Below the pieces are notes generated by a model that saw only the letters and a program-made list of their open reading frames with translations, was not told the DNA's origin and did no database searches. Of a stretch of 19,856 bases of DNA, positions 14,044 to 19,856 are shown piece after piece. The position numbers and the translations under genes are program-made. The stretch lies in assembly GCA_900765115.1 (NCBI GenBank), contig CAAFQK010000034.1, forward strand, positions 1 through 19,856, read 5' to 3'. The first letter of the stretch is position 1. Every line of letters starts with the position of its first letter. This DNA is from an uncultured Collinsella sp. (GTDB lineage Bacteria; Actinomycetota; Coriobacteriia; Coriobacteriales; Coriobacteriaceae).

Positions 14044-14834
14044 TGCCTATCGGACCTGCGCGCATGCCGCTCTTCGATCACCTGGGAGAGCTCCGTCGCC
14101 GCCTGACTATCGTGGTCGTGTCGGTGTTTGCCGCCGCCATCGTGCTGTACTTCGCCACGCCCGTGGTGCTCGACATCTTGGAAGATCCCATCCGCTCCTT
14201 TGTGCCGGACGGTAAGTTCTACATCACCACCACACTCGGCGGCTTTGGCTTGCGCTTCTCGCTGGCCATCAAGATGGCCGTGGTCATGTGCACGCCCATG
14301 ATTATCTGGCAGATTCTGGCGTTTTTCCTGCCGGCGCTTCGCCCCAACGAGCGCAAGTGGGTCGTGCCCACGGTGCTCGCCTCGACGGTGCTGTTCTTCC
14401 TGGGCGCAATCTTTTGCTACTTCATCATCATCCCTGCGGGCTTTGAGTGGCTCATTGGCGAAACTTCGGCCGTCGCCACGGCGCTGCCCGACCTGGAGAA
14501 CTACGTCAACATGGAGCTGCTCTTTATGATCGGCTTTGGTGTGGCGTTTGAGCTGCCGCTCATCATCTTCTACCTGTCCGTCTTCCACATCGTGTCCTAT
14601 GCGGCTTTCCGCAGTGCCTGGCGTTATGTATACGTTGGCCTGCTTGTGGGCTCGGCTGTGATTACGCCCGACGGCTCGCCCGTTACGCTGGGCCTCATGT
14701 ATGGCGCCCTGCTCTCGCTCTACGAGATTTCGCTCGCCATCGCCCGCGTGGTCATTACCGCGCGCGAGGGCAAGGAGGGCTTGTTTGTGAGCCGTCTGGA
14801 CCTGTTCTCGGACGATGAGGACGACGAGGAGTAA
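14043..14834 (+). CDS. tatC: Twin-arginine translocase subunit TatC
   Basis: The polytopic Tat subunit that recognises twin-arginine signal peptides. It has 263 residues with six predicted membrane helices. Family landmarks are the cytoplasmic N-terminal HLGELRRRL (13-21), whose glutamate binds the signal peptide, the loop FFLPALRPNERKW between helices 2 and 3, and FELPLIIF in helix 4. The usual TPDP-like segment near the last periplasmic turn reads ITPDGSPVT here. The C-terminus is acidic (SDDEDDEE). The ATG overlaps the tatA stop (TAATG) and has GGGAGG (14029-14034) at 8 bases, so the two are translationally coupled. hypA starts only 6 bases after its stop codon. Confidence 0.96.
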   Translation: MPIGPARMPLFDHLGELRRRLTIVVVSVFAAAIVLYFATPVVLDILEDPIRSFVPDGKFYITTTLGGFGLRFSLAIKMAVVMCTPMIIWQILAFFLPALRPNERKWVVPTVLASTVLFFLGAIFCYFIIIPAGFEWLIGETSAVATALPDLENYVNMELLFMIGFGVAFELPLIIFYLSVFHIVSYAAFRSAWRYVYVGLLVGSAVITPDGSPVTLGLMYGALLSLYEISLAIARVVITAREGKEGLFVSRLDLFSDDEDDEE

Positions 14835-14840
14835 ATCGGT

Positions 14841-15197
14841 ATGCACGAGGTTGGCATTGTCAACGGCATACTCGATACAGTGATTCGCGCGGCGCGTGGG
14901 GCGGGGGCCTCGCGCGCCGTTTTGGTAACGCTGCGTATCGGGGATATGACCGAAGTTGTGCGCGAGGCGCTTGACTTTGCATGGGAGACATTTCGCGACG
15001 AGGACCCGCTCACGCGAGGCTGCGAGCTTGCCGTGGAGGAGGTCCATCCGCAAAGTGAATGCTTGGACTGCGGCGAGGTTTTCGACCACGATCGCTTCCA
15101 CTGTCGCTGTCCCCAGTGTGGTGGTGCCAACGTGCGCCTACTGCACGGCCGCGAGCTCGATATCGCGAGTATCGAAATCGAAACCCCCGACGATTAG
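14841..15197 (+). CDS. hypA: Hydrogenase nickel-insertion accessory protein HypA
   Basis: A nickel metallochaperone that works with HypB to load nickel into the active site of NiFe hydrogenases (and, in some bacteria, urease). The 118-residue protein begins with MHE, whose His2 forms the nickel site in the family. It has a structural zinc site with C74-x2-C77 and C90-P-x-C93; an extra C88 lies within it. The ATG lies 6 bases after tatC, with GAGGAG at the end of tatC as its ribosome site (9 bases), so it is part of the same transcript. hypB follows after 55 bases. No hypC, D, E or F and no hydrogenase subunits are present in the window, so these must be elsewhere. Confidence 0.93.
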   Translation: MHEVGIVNGILDTVIRAARGAGASRAVLVTLRIGDMTEVVREALDFAWETFRDEDPLTRGCELAVEEVHPQSECLDCGEVFDHDRFHCRCPQCGGANVRLLHGRELDIASIEIETPDD

Positions 15198-15252
15198 CCC
15201 GCTAGCCATCTGGTGATGGGGTATAAAGGGGCCAAAGTAAGGAGCGCTAAGT

Positions 15253-15936
15253 ATGGCCGAGAAAACGATTGATATCGCATCGCCGATTCTGTCGCGCAAC
15301 GAGCGCCTGGCAGATCAGCTGCGTCAGCGATTTAATGAGACAAACATCTATGTGATCAACGTCTTGTCGAGCCCCGGTTCGGGCAAGACCACCACGATCC
15401 TGGGCACTAACGAGCGCCTGCGCGACAAGGCTGGCCTGCGCTGTGCCGTCATCGAGGGCGATATCGCCTCGGATGTCGATGCCATCACCATGAAGGAAGC
15501 CGGCATGCCCGCCATCCAGATCAACACGGGCGGCCTGTGCCACCTCGAGGGCAACATGATCATGGAGGCCGTCGACGCCTTCGACCAGGCCGTCGGTCTG
15601 GAGAACATCGACGTCATCTTCATCGAAAACGTGGGCAACCTGGTCTGCCCGGTCGACTTTGACCTGGGCGAGAACCTGTCCATCATGATCCTCTCGGTGC
15701 CCGAGGGCGACGACAAACCCATCAAGTACCCGGGCATCTTCCAACACGCCGGCGCACAGCTGCTCAACAAGGTCGACGTGGCTCCGGCTTTCGATTTTGA
15801 CATGGATAGGTATACTAAGACACTCGATGACCTCAATCCGCAGGCGCCGCGGTTTGCCGTGAGCGCGCGCAAGGGCGAGGGCATGGATGCCTGGTGCGAT
15901 TGGCTCATCGGGCAGATTGAGCAAGCAAGGGCGTAA
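15253..15936 (+). CDS. hypB: Hydrogenase nickel-incorporation GTPase HypB
   Basis: A SIMIBI-class GTPase that, with HypA, delivers nickel to hydrogenase precursor. The 227-residue protein has the Walker A loop SSPGSGKT (39-46), the switch region EGDIASD (68-74), and the metal-binding residues at the GTPase dimer interface: C96 and H97 in GLCHLEG and C132 in GNLVCP. The NKVD motif confers guanine specificity. It lacks the His-rich nickel-storage segment and the N-terminal CxxCGC site of enteric HypB, so it is the short form. The ATG follows AAGGAG at 8 bases. TATAAA (15222-15227) just upstream might be a secondary -10 box. topA follows after 54 bases. Confidence 0.96.
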   Translation: MAEKTIDIASPILSRNERLADQLRQRFNETNIYVINVLSSPGSGKTTTILGTNERLRDKAGLRCAVIEGDIASDVDAITMKEAGMPAIQINTGGLCHLEGNMIMEAVDAFDQAVGLENIDVIFIENVGNLVCPVDFDLGENLSIMILSVPEGDDKPIKYPGIFQHAGAQLLNKVDVAPAFDFDMDRYTKTLDDLNPQAPRFAVSARKGEGMDAWCDWLIGQIEQARA

Positions 15937-15990
15937 GTCGGCCGCCATACGGGCGGGCGTAGCCGCAGAGACATGAGATAGGAGCCTCTT

Positions 15991-18582
15991 TTGAAGCTCA
16001 TCATCGCCGAGAAAAACGACGCCGCGCGTCAGATCGCCGAGCGGCTGTCCACGGGTAAGCCTAAAAAGGACAAGGTGTACAACACCGCCATCTACCGTTT
16101 TGAGTGGAAGGGCGAGGAGTGCGTGACCATCGGCCTTGCCGGTCACATCCTTGCGCCCGATTTTTGCGACAGCGTACTGTTCGATAAAAAGCTGGGTTGG
16201 TATTCGGTGACCGAGGACGGTGAGATGTTGCCGGCCGATATGCCCGATGGCCTGGCGCGTCCGCCCTATGACACCAAGCGTAAGCCGTTCCTTGCCGATG
16301 GCATCTCCATCAAGGGTTGGAAGCTCGAGAGCCTGCCTTACCTCACCTGGGCGCCCGTCATTAAGCTGCCGGCCGAGAAGGAGCTCATTCGCTCGCTCAA
16401 GAACCTTGCCAAGAAGTCCGACAGCGTCATCATCGCCACGGACTTCGACCGCGAGGGCGAGCTGATCGGCTCGGACGCTCTCAACAAGGTGCGCGAGGTG
16501 GCGCCGGACTTGCCGGTTGCCCGCGCCCAATACTCTTCGTTTACCAAGGCCGAGATTACGCACGCCTTCGATCATCTCGTCTCGCTCGACCAGAATCTGG
16601 CCGACGCCGGCGAGAGTCGCCAACACATCGACCTCATTTGGGGCGCGGTGCTCACGCGTTACCTGACGCTCGCCAAGTTTGGCGGCTTTGGTAACGTGCG
16701 CTCCGCCGGCCGCGTGCAGACGCCGACGCTCGCCCTGGTGGTCGAGCGCGAGCGCGAGCGCATGGCGTTTGTGCCCGAGGACTATTGGCAGATTCGCGGC
16801 ATGGGTGCCGCGCAGGGCGCTGCCGAGGACGACCGCTTTAAGATCGCGCACAAGACGGCGCGTTTTACCGACAAGGATGCTGCCGAGACGGCGTACGGCC
16901 ATGTCGACGGCGTTACGACGGCAACCGTCGCCGCGGTGACCAAACGCTCGCGCAAGCAGCAGCCGCCCACGCCGTTTGCGACCACCTCGCTGCAGGCTGC
17001 CGCCGCGGCCGAGGGCATCTCGCCTGCGCGTACGATGCGCATCGCCGAGTCCCTCTACATGGCCGGTCTCATCAGCTACCCGCGTGTCGACAATACCGTG
17101 TACCCTGCGACGCTCGATCTGGGCGCCGTGGTGAGCGACCTGGCAAAGATCAACCCGGCGCTGGCGCCCGTGTGCAAAAAGGTGCTTGCCGGTCCTATGA
17201 AGCCCACGCGCGGCAAGGTCGAGACCACCGACCACCCGCCTATCTATCCCACGGGCGAGGGCGACCCATCCACGCTCGACGGCGGCCAGCGCAAGCTCTA
17301 CGACCTCATCGCCCGTCGCTTCCTGGCAACGCTTATGGGTCCCGCGACCATCGAGAACACCAAGCTCGAGCTCGACGTCAACGGCGAGCCGTTCGTGGCC
17401 TCGGGCGACGTGCTCGTGACCCCTGGCTTCCGCGAGGCCTATCCGTACGGCCTTAAGCGCGACGAGCAGATGCCGCCGCTGGAGCAGGGCGATACGGTCG
17501 ACGTGTTCGACATTAAGCTCGAGGCCAAGCAGACCGAGCCGCCCGCGCGCTATAGCCAGGGCAAGCTCGTTCAGGAGATGGAAAAGCGCGGCCTGGGTAC
17601 CAAGTCCACGCGCGCAAGCATCATCGAGCGTCTGTACGCCGTGCGCTATCTCAAAAATGATCCCGTTGAGCCGAGCCAGCTAGGCATCGCCATCATCGAC
17701 GCGCTGACGCAGTTTGCCCCGCGCATCACGAGCCCCGATATGACCAGCGAGCTCGATGGCGATATGACCCGTGTGGAGCGCGGCGAGGATACCGAAGAGC
17801 ATGTCGTGACGCACTCGCGCGCGCTGCTGGCTGGCGTGCTCGACGAGCTGCTCAAGCACACACAGGAGCTGGGCGATGCCATTAGCGACGCCGTCACGGC
17901 CGATGCGCGCGTGGGCGCCTGCCCCAAGTGCGGCAAGGACCTGGTTATGAAGACGAGCGCCAAGACCCGCGGCAGCTTTATCGGCTGCATGGGCTGGCCC
18001 GACTGCGACGTGACCTATCCGGTGCCGAGCGGCGTCAAGGTAAGCCCGCTCGAGGGCGAGGCGGCCGTGTGCCCCGAGTGCGGCGCACCGCGCATTAAGT
18101 GTCAGCCGTTCCGCCAGAAGGCCTTCGAGATTTGCGTGAACCCCATGTGCCCCACCAACTACGAGCCCGACCTTAAGGTGGGTGAGTGCAAGGTGTGCGC
18201 CGAGGCAGGACGCCATGGCGACCTGATCGCGCACAAGAGCGAGAAGAGCGGCAAGCGCTTTATCCGCTGCACCAACTACGATGACTGCGGCGTGAGCTAT
18301 CCGCTGCCGGCGCGCGGCAAGCTCGAGGCGACGGGCGAGACCTGCCCCGAGTGCGGCGCCCCCATCGTGGTGGTCAACACCGCGCGCGGCCCGTGGCGCA
18401 TCTGCGTCAACATGGACTGCCCGACCAAGGAGAAGAAGCCCGCCCGCGGCCGCAAGACTGCGACCAAGGCGAGCACGGCGAAGAAGACCACGGCAGCAAA
18501 GAAGACTGCTGCCAAGAAGACGACGGCCAAGAAGACGACTGCCAAGAAGTCGACTACCAAAAAGACCGCTGCCGACAAGTAA
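15991..18582 (+). CDS. topA: DNA topoisomerase I, type IA, archaeal-like core with zinc ribbons and lysine-rich tail
   Basis: Relaxes negatively supercoiled DNA by a single-strand break with a 5'-phosphotyrosine link. It is 863 residues long. The Toprim domain opens with IIAEK (E7) and has the Mg-binding DFDREGE (D151, D153, E155). ESRQHIDLIWGAVLTRYLTL (208-227) and SAGRVQTPTLALV precede the active site LISYPRVDNTVYP, with Y363. Four C-terminal cysteine-rich zinc elements start at about 644, and the last 50 residues (812-863) are a repeated Lys/Ala/Thr tail, as in actinobacterial TopA, which aids DNA binding. The TTG at 15991 follows AGGAG (15980-15984) at 6 bases and gives the exact expected N-terminus. 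The core resembles archaeal topoisomerase I more than the usual bacterial TopA opening. Confidence 0.93.
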   Translation: MKLIIAEKNDAARQIAERLSTGKPKKDKVYNTAIYRFEWKGEECVTIGLAGHILAPDFCDSVLFDKKLGWYSVTEDGEMLPADMPDGLARPPYDTKRKPFLADGISIKGWKLESLPYLTWAPVIKLPAEKELIRSLKNLAKKSDSVIIATDFDREGELIGSDALNKVREVAPDLPVARAQYSSFTKAEITHAFDHLVSLDQNLADAGESRQHIDLIWGAVLTRYLTLAKFGGFGNVRSAGRVQTPTLALVVERERERMAFVPEDYWQIRGMGAAQGAAEDDRFKIAHKTARFTDKDAAETAYGHVDGVTTATVAAVTKRSRKQQPPTPFATTSLQAAAAAEGISPARTMRIAESLYMAGLISYPRVDNTVYPATLDLGAVVSDLAKINPALAPVCKKVLAGPMKPTRGKVETTDHPPIYPTGEGDPSTLDGGQRKLYDLIARRFLATLMGPATIENTKLELDVNGEPFVASGDVLVTPGFREAYPYGLKRDEQMPPLEQGDTVDVFDIKLEAKQTEPPARYSQGKLVQEMEKRGLGTKSTRASIIERLYAVRYLKNDPVEPSQLGIAIIDALTQFAPRITSPDMTSELDGDMTRVERGEDTEEHVVTHSRALLAGVLDELLKHTQELGDAISDAVTADARVGACPKCGKDLVMKTSAKTRGSFIGCMGWPDCDVTYPVPSGVKVSPLEGEAAVCPECGAPRIKCQPFRQKAFEICVNPMCPTNYEPDLKVGECKVCAEAGRHGDLIAHKSEKSGKRFIRCTNYDDCGVSYPLPARGKLEATGETCPECGAPIVVVNTARGPWRICVNMDCPTKEKKPARGRKTATKASTAKKTTAAKKTAAKKTTAKKTTAKKSTTKKTAADK

Positions 18583-18603
18583 CCGAGCACATATAGACAC
18601 GGC

Positions 18604-18641
18604 GGGGCCGGGCGCGCAAATGCAAATGCGTGCCCGGCCCC
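18604..18641 (+). terminator. Probable terminator hairpin after topA
   Basis: GGGGCCGGGC (18604-18613) pairs perfectly with GCCCGGCCCC (18632-18641), with an inner GCGC/GCGT extension. It lies 21 bases after the topA stop codon. The T-run is poor (ACTTCT). Confidence 0.55.
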
Positions 18642-18647
18642 ACTTCT

Positions 18648-18713
18648 AAGTTGCGGTGAAATAGGGACTGTTTTTGCTGGCAAAAGGCCTAATTGATCCC
18701 TATTTCACCGCAA
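18648..18713. repeat. Palindromic intergenic repeat, family 2, copy E
   Basis: Perfect 17-base arms TTGCGGTGAAATAGGGA (18651-18667) and its complement (18697-18713) enclose a 29-base loop, which itself holds TTTTGC/GCAAAA (18672-18677 and 18680-18685). The left end (18648-18674) matches 19783-19809 at 23 of 27 positions, so it is a dispersed element. It sits between topA and the stop codon of the convergent zinc-ribbon gene. Confidence 0.85.
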
Positions 18714-18733
18714 GTTATGATCAGTTGTTGGGA

Positions 18734-19714
18734 TTACTTCACTTCGACGGGTGCAGCGCCGGGGTAGCGGTCCTCAAAGTCCAGACGGTATTTGTTGTCG
18801 TTGGTGCCCGCTACGTTGTCGCGCGCCAGCGGCGCCACGATCTCGTCCTTGTGGTTGGCGGGGCTGGAGTACTCAAGGCTGATCTCCCAGGCATCGCAGA
18901 TCGCGTCGATGCGGTGGTCCAGGTCGTCATACAGGGCAACGATGTCTTTCCAGGAGCTGTAGTTCTTAGAGCTCATGGGGACGTCCAGGTCCTCGACGAT
19001 ATCGTAGTACTGTTCGATGGTGTCTTCCGTGCGCTCGGCGACATCAGCGAGATTTTGACGGGTGGTACGGTCCTCTTCCAGATAACCGCCATTGAACGCC
19101 TCTGCGCAGGCACGGACCTGGCTATCGAGATCTTCGAGCAGGTCGTAGTATTCGCTCAGGCGACGGTAGAGGTTTTGCTCGGAGAGGGTTGCTTCGCCGT
19201 CATCATCATCGTCGTCGTCATCGTCGTAAAGGCTATTGAGGTCGCCGAGGGGCTTAAGGTCGTCGGAGTCGACATCATGGTGCAGCTTGGTAACCTCGGC
19301 AGTCGTCTGCGTGGCAGCGTTGTCGAACGGCTTGATCACAAAGAAAATGACCAGGGCGATGATGATTGCCACCAGCACAACGATAACGGCGACAAGCGCC
19401 CTGGTAGCACTCTTTTTTGCGGCGGGGGCCTGCGGTGAATCAGACGCGTACGCAGACGCCGGTTGCTGTTGGGGCGGGGTATCCGCGACGGGTATGCGCT
19501 GCGTCGTTTCGACCGCCGCGGGACCGGCGGCGGGGTCGGGGCGATAGGCGAGGGGGTCGTCCGGCTTAGCTTGCGGCGTATCGAGGGAGCCGGTTTGCTC
19601 AAACGCGGGTTGGCCATTGCTTGCGGTTGTCTGCTCAACGGGTGCACCGCACGAAGTGCAGAACTTGGCATCATCTGCAAGAAGCTTGCCGCACGAGGCA
19701 CAATACCGAGACAT
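18734..19714 (-). CDS. Zinc-ribbon, single-pass membrane protein of unknown function
   Basis: A 326-residue protein with four parts. Residues 4-25 are a small zinc ribbon (C5-x2-C8 ... C19-x2-C22). Residues 30-100 are a Pro/Gln/Ala-rich linker. Residues about 105-128 are one strongly hydrophobic membrane helix. The rest, probably outside the cell, starts with an acidic segment including nine consecutive aspartates (164-172) and continues as a helical domain of about 150 residues (LSEYYDLLEDLDSQVRACAE). The ATG (complement of 19712-19714) follows AAAGGAG (complement of 19720-19726) at 5 bases; the in-frame ATG at 19732 lacks a site. The topology recalls zinc-ribbon membrane proteins such as the B. 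subtilis YvbJ type, but I cannot assign a role. Palindromic repeats lie on both sides. Confidence 0.85.
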   Translation of the reverse strand: MSRYCASCGKLLADDAKFCTSCGAPVEQTTASNGQPAFEQTGSLDTPQAKPDDPLAYRPDPAAGPAAVETTQRIPVADTPPQQQPASAYASDSPQAPAAKKSATRALVAVIVVLVAIIIALVIFFVIKPFDNAATQTTAEVTKLHHDVDSDDLKPLGDLNSLYDDDDDDDDDGEATLSEQNLYRRLSEYYDLLEDLDSQVRACAEAFNGGYLEEDRTTRQNLADVAERTEDTIEQYYDIVEDLDVPMSSKNYSSWKDIVALYDDLDHRIDAICDAWEISLEYSSPANHKDEIVAPLARDNVAGTNDNKYRLDFEDRYPGAAPVEVK

Positions 19715-19740
19715 TGCCACTCCTTTCGCCACATTTCAAT

Positions 19741-19769
19741 GCAATACGACGATTACACCCAGCGTTCAA
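19741..19769 (-). promoter_or_regulatory. Candidate promoter of the zinc-ribbon membrane protein gene
   Basis: On the minus strand TTGAAC (complement of 19764-19769) is followed after exactly 17 bases by TATTGC (complement of 19741-19746), 27 bases before the ATG. This is the best-spaced promoter in the window. Confidence 0.5.
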
Positions 19770-19782
19770 AATTCCCCATCAT

Positions 19783-19846
19783 AAGTTGCGGGGAAAAAGG
19801 GGCCGTTTTGCGGGCTCACGGCTTTTAACAGTCCCCCTTTCACCGC
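19783..19846. repeat. Palindromic intergenic repeat, family 2, copy F (degenerate)
   Basis: The left arm (about 19785-19802, TTGCGGGGAAAAAGGGG) and right arm (about 19831-19846, CCCCCTTTCACCGCAC) are complementary with a few mismatches. Its left end matches copy E at 23 of 27 positions; the right arm also carries AGTCCC and TTTCACCGCA as in copy E. It lies near the window edge, upstream of the zinc-ribbon gene. Confidence 0.7.
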
Positions 19847-19856
19847 ACATTTTGAA

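Noticed and set aside
15247..17235. 662-codon open frame on the minus strand opposite hypB and topA
   Set aside because: It lies wholly opposite two well-recognised genes, shows no family motif and has no good ribosome site. Long antisense frames are expected from the GC-rich third-position bias.
18427..18579. Tandem AAGAAGAC-like DNA repeats
   Set aside because: They are the codons of the lysine-rich topoisomerase tail, a known family feature, not a separate repeat element or CRISPR.
1..19856. CRISPR arrays, tRNA or rRNA genes, integrases, toxin-antitoxin or restriction genes
   Set aside because: No regularly spaced direct repeats, no tRNA-like cloverleaf or rRNA sequence, and no proteins of those families were seen on either strand.

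Overview
The window is a GC-rich, gene-dense stretch of bacterial chromosome with strong Shine-Dalgarno sites (AAGGAGG types), occasional TTG and GTG starts, and -10 boxes of the form TATACT. The gene set, the acidic Ala/Glu-rich extensions, the lysine-rich topoisomerase tail and the style of the intergenic palindromes point to an anaerobic gut actinobacterium of the class Coriobacteriia, most likely Collinsella. That assignment is from memory of the families, not from a search. I see no phage, conjugative, CRISPR, rRNA or tRNA genes. This is mostly core chromosome.

Layout. 1-863: a long nested hairpin, then a universal stress protein on the minus strand, divergent from uppP. 863-1928: uppP (undecaprenyl diphosphate phosphatase) with a clear terminator. 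1993-2059: a near-perfect 29-bp-arm palindrome. 2199-5099: pcrA/uvrD helicase with a C-terminal Tudor-like domain, convergent with manA. 5172-8133: a sugar module of manA and a HutC-type GntR regulator on the minus strand, facing a divergent ROK sugar kinase across an AT-rich control region. 8302-9284: manganese-dependent family II pyrophosphatase with terminator. 9285-10851: a structured leader followed by nhaA. 10852-11224: non-coding DNA with hairpins and inverted repeats. 11225-13299: a small unknown protein, a type Ic aspartate aminotransferase and a lone STAS protein. 13453-18582: a same-strand run tatA-tatC-hypA-hypB-topA. 18734-19714: a zinc-ribbon, single-pass membrane protein on the minus strand. 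Palindromic repeats flank it on both sides.

How the genes fit together. gntR/manA/ROK kinase resembles the regulator, kinase and isomerase subset of the Bacillus gmu (mannan sugar) genes and would feed mannose or a related hexose into glycolysis. TatAC exports folded proteins, and HypA and HypB insert nickel into NiFe hydrogenases or related enzymes. Their adjacency suggests a shared link to exported or membrane-attached nickel enzymes, but no hydrogenase is in the window. The archaeal-looking DNA topoisomerase I closes that run.

The least explained material is non-coding: two families of palindromic intergenic repeats (1993-2059 and 8134-8177; 18648-18713 and 19783-19846), a terminator-like stem in the nhaA leader, another in the ROK kinase leader, and the 10852-11224 region. 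I did not find a clearly new multi-gene system.
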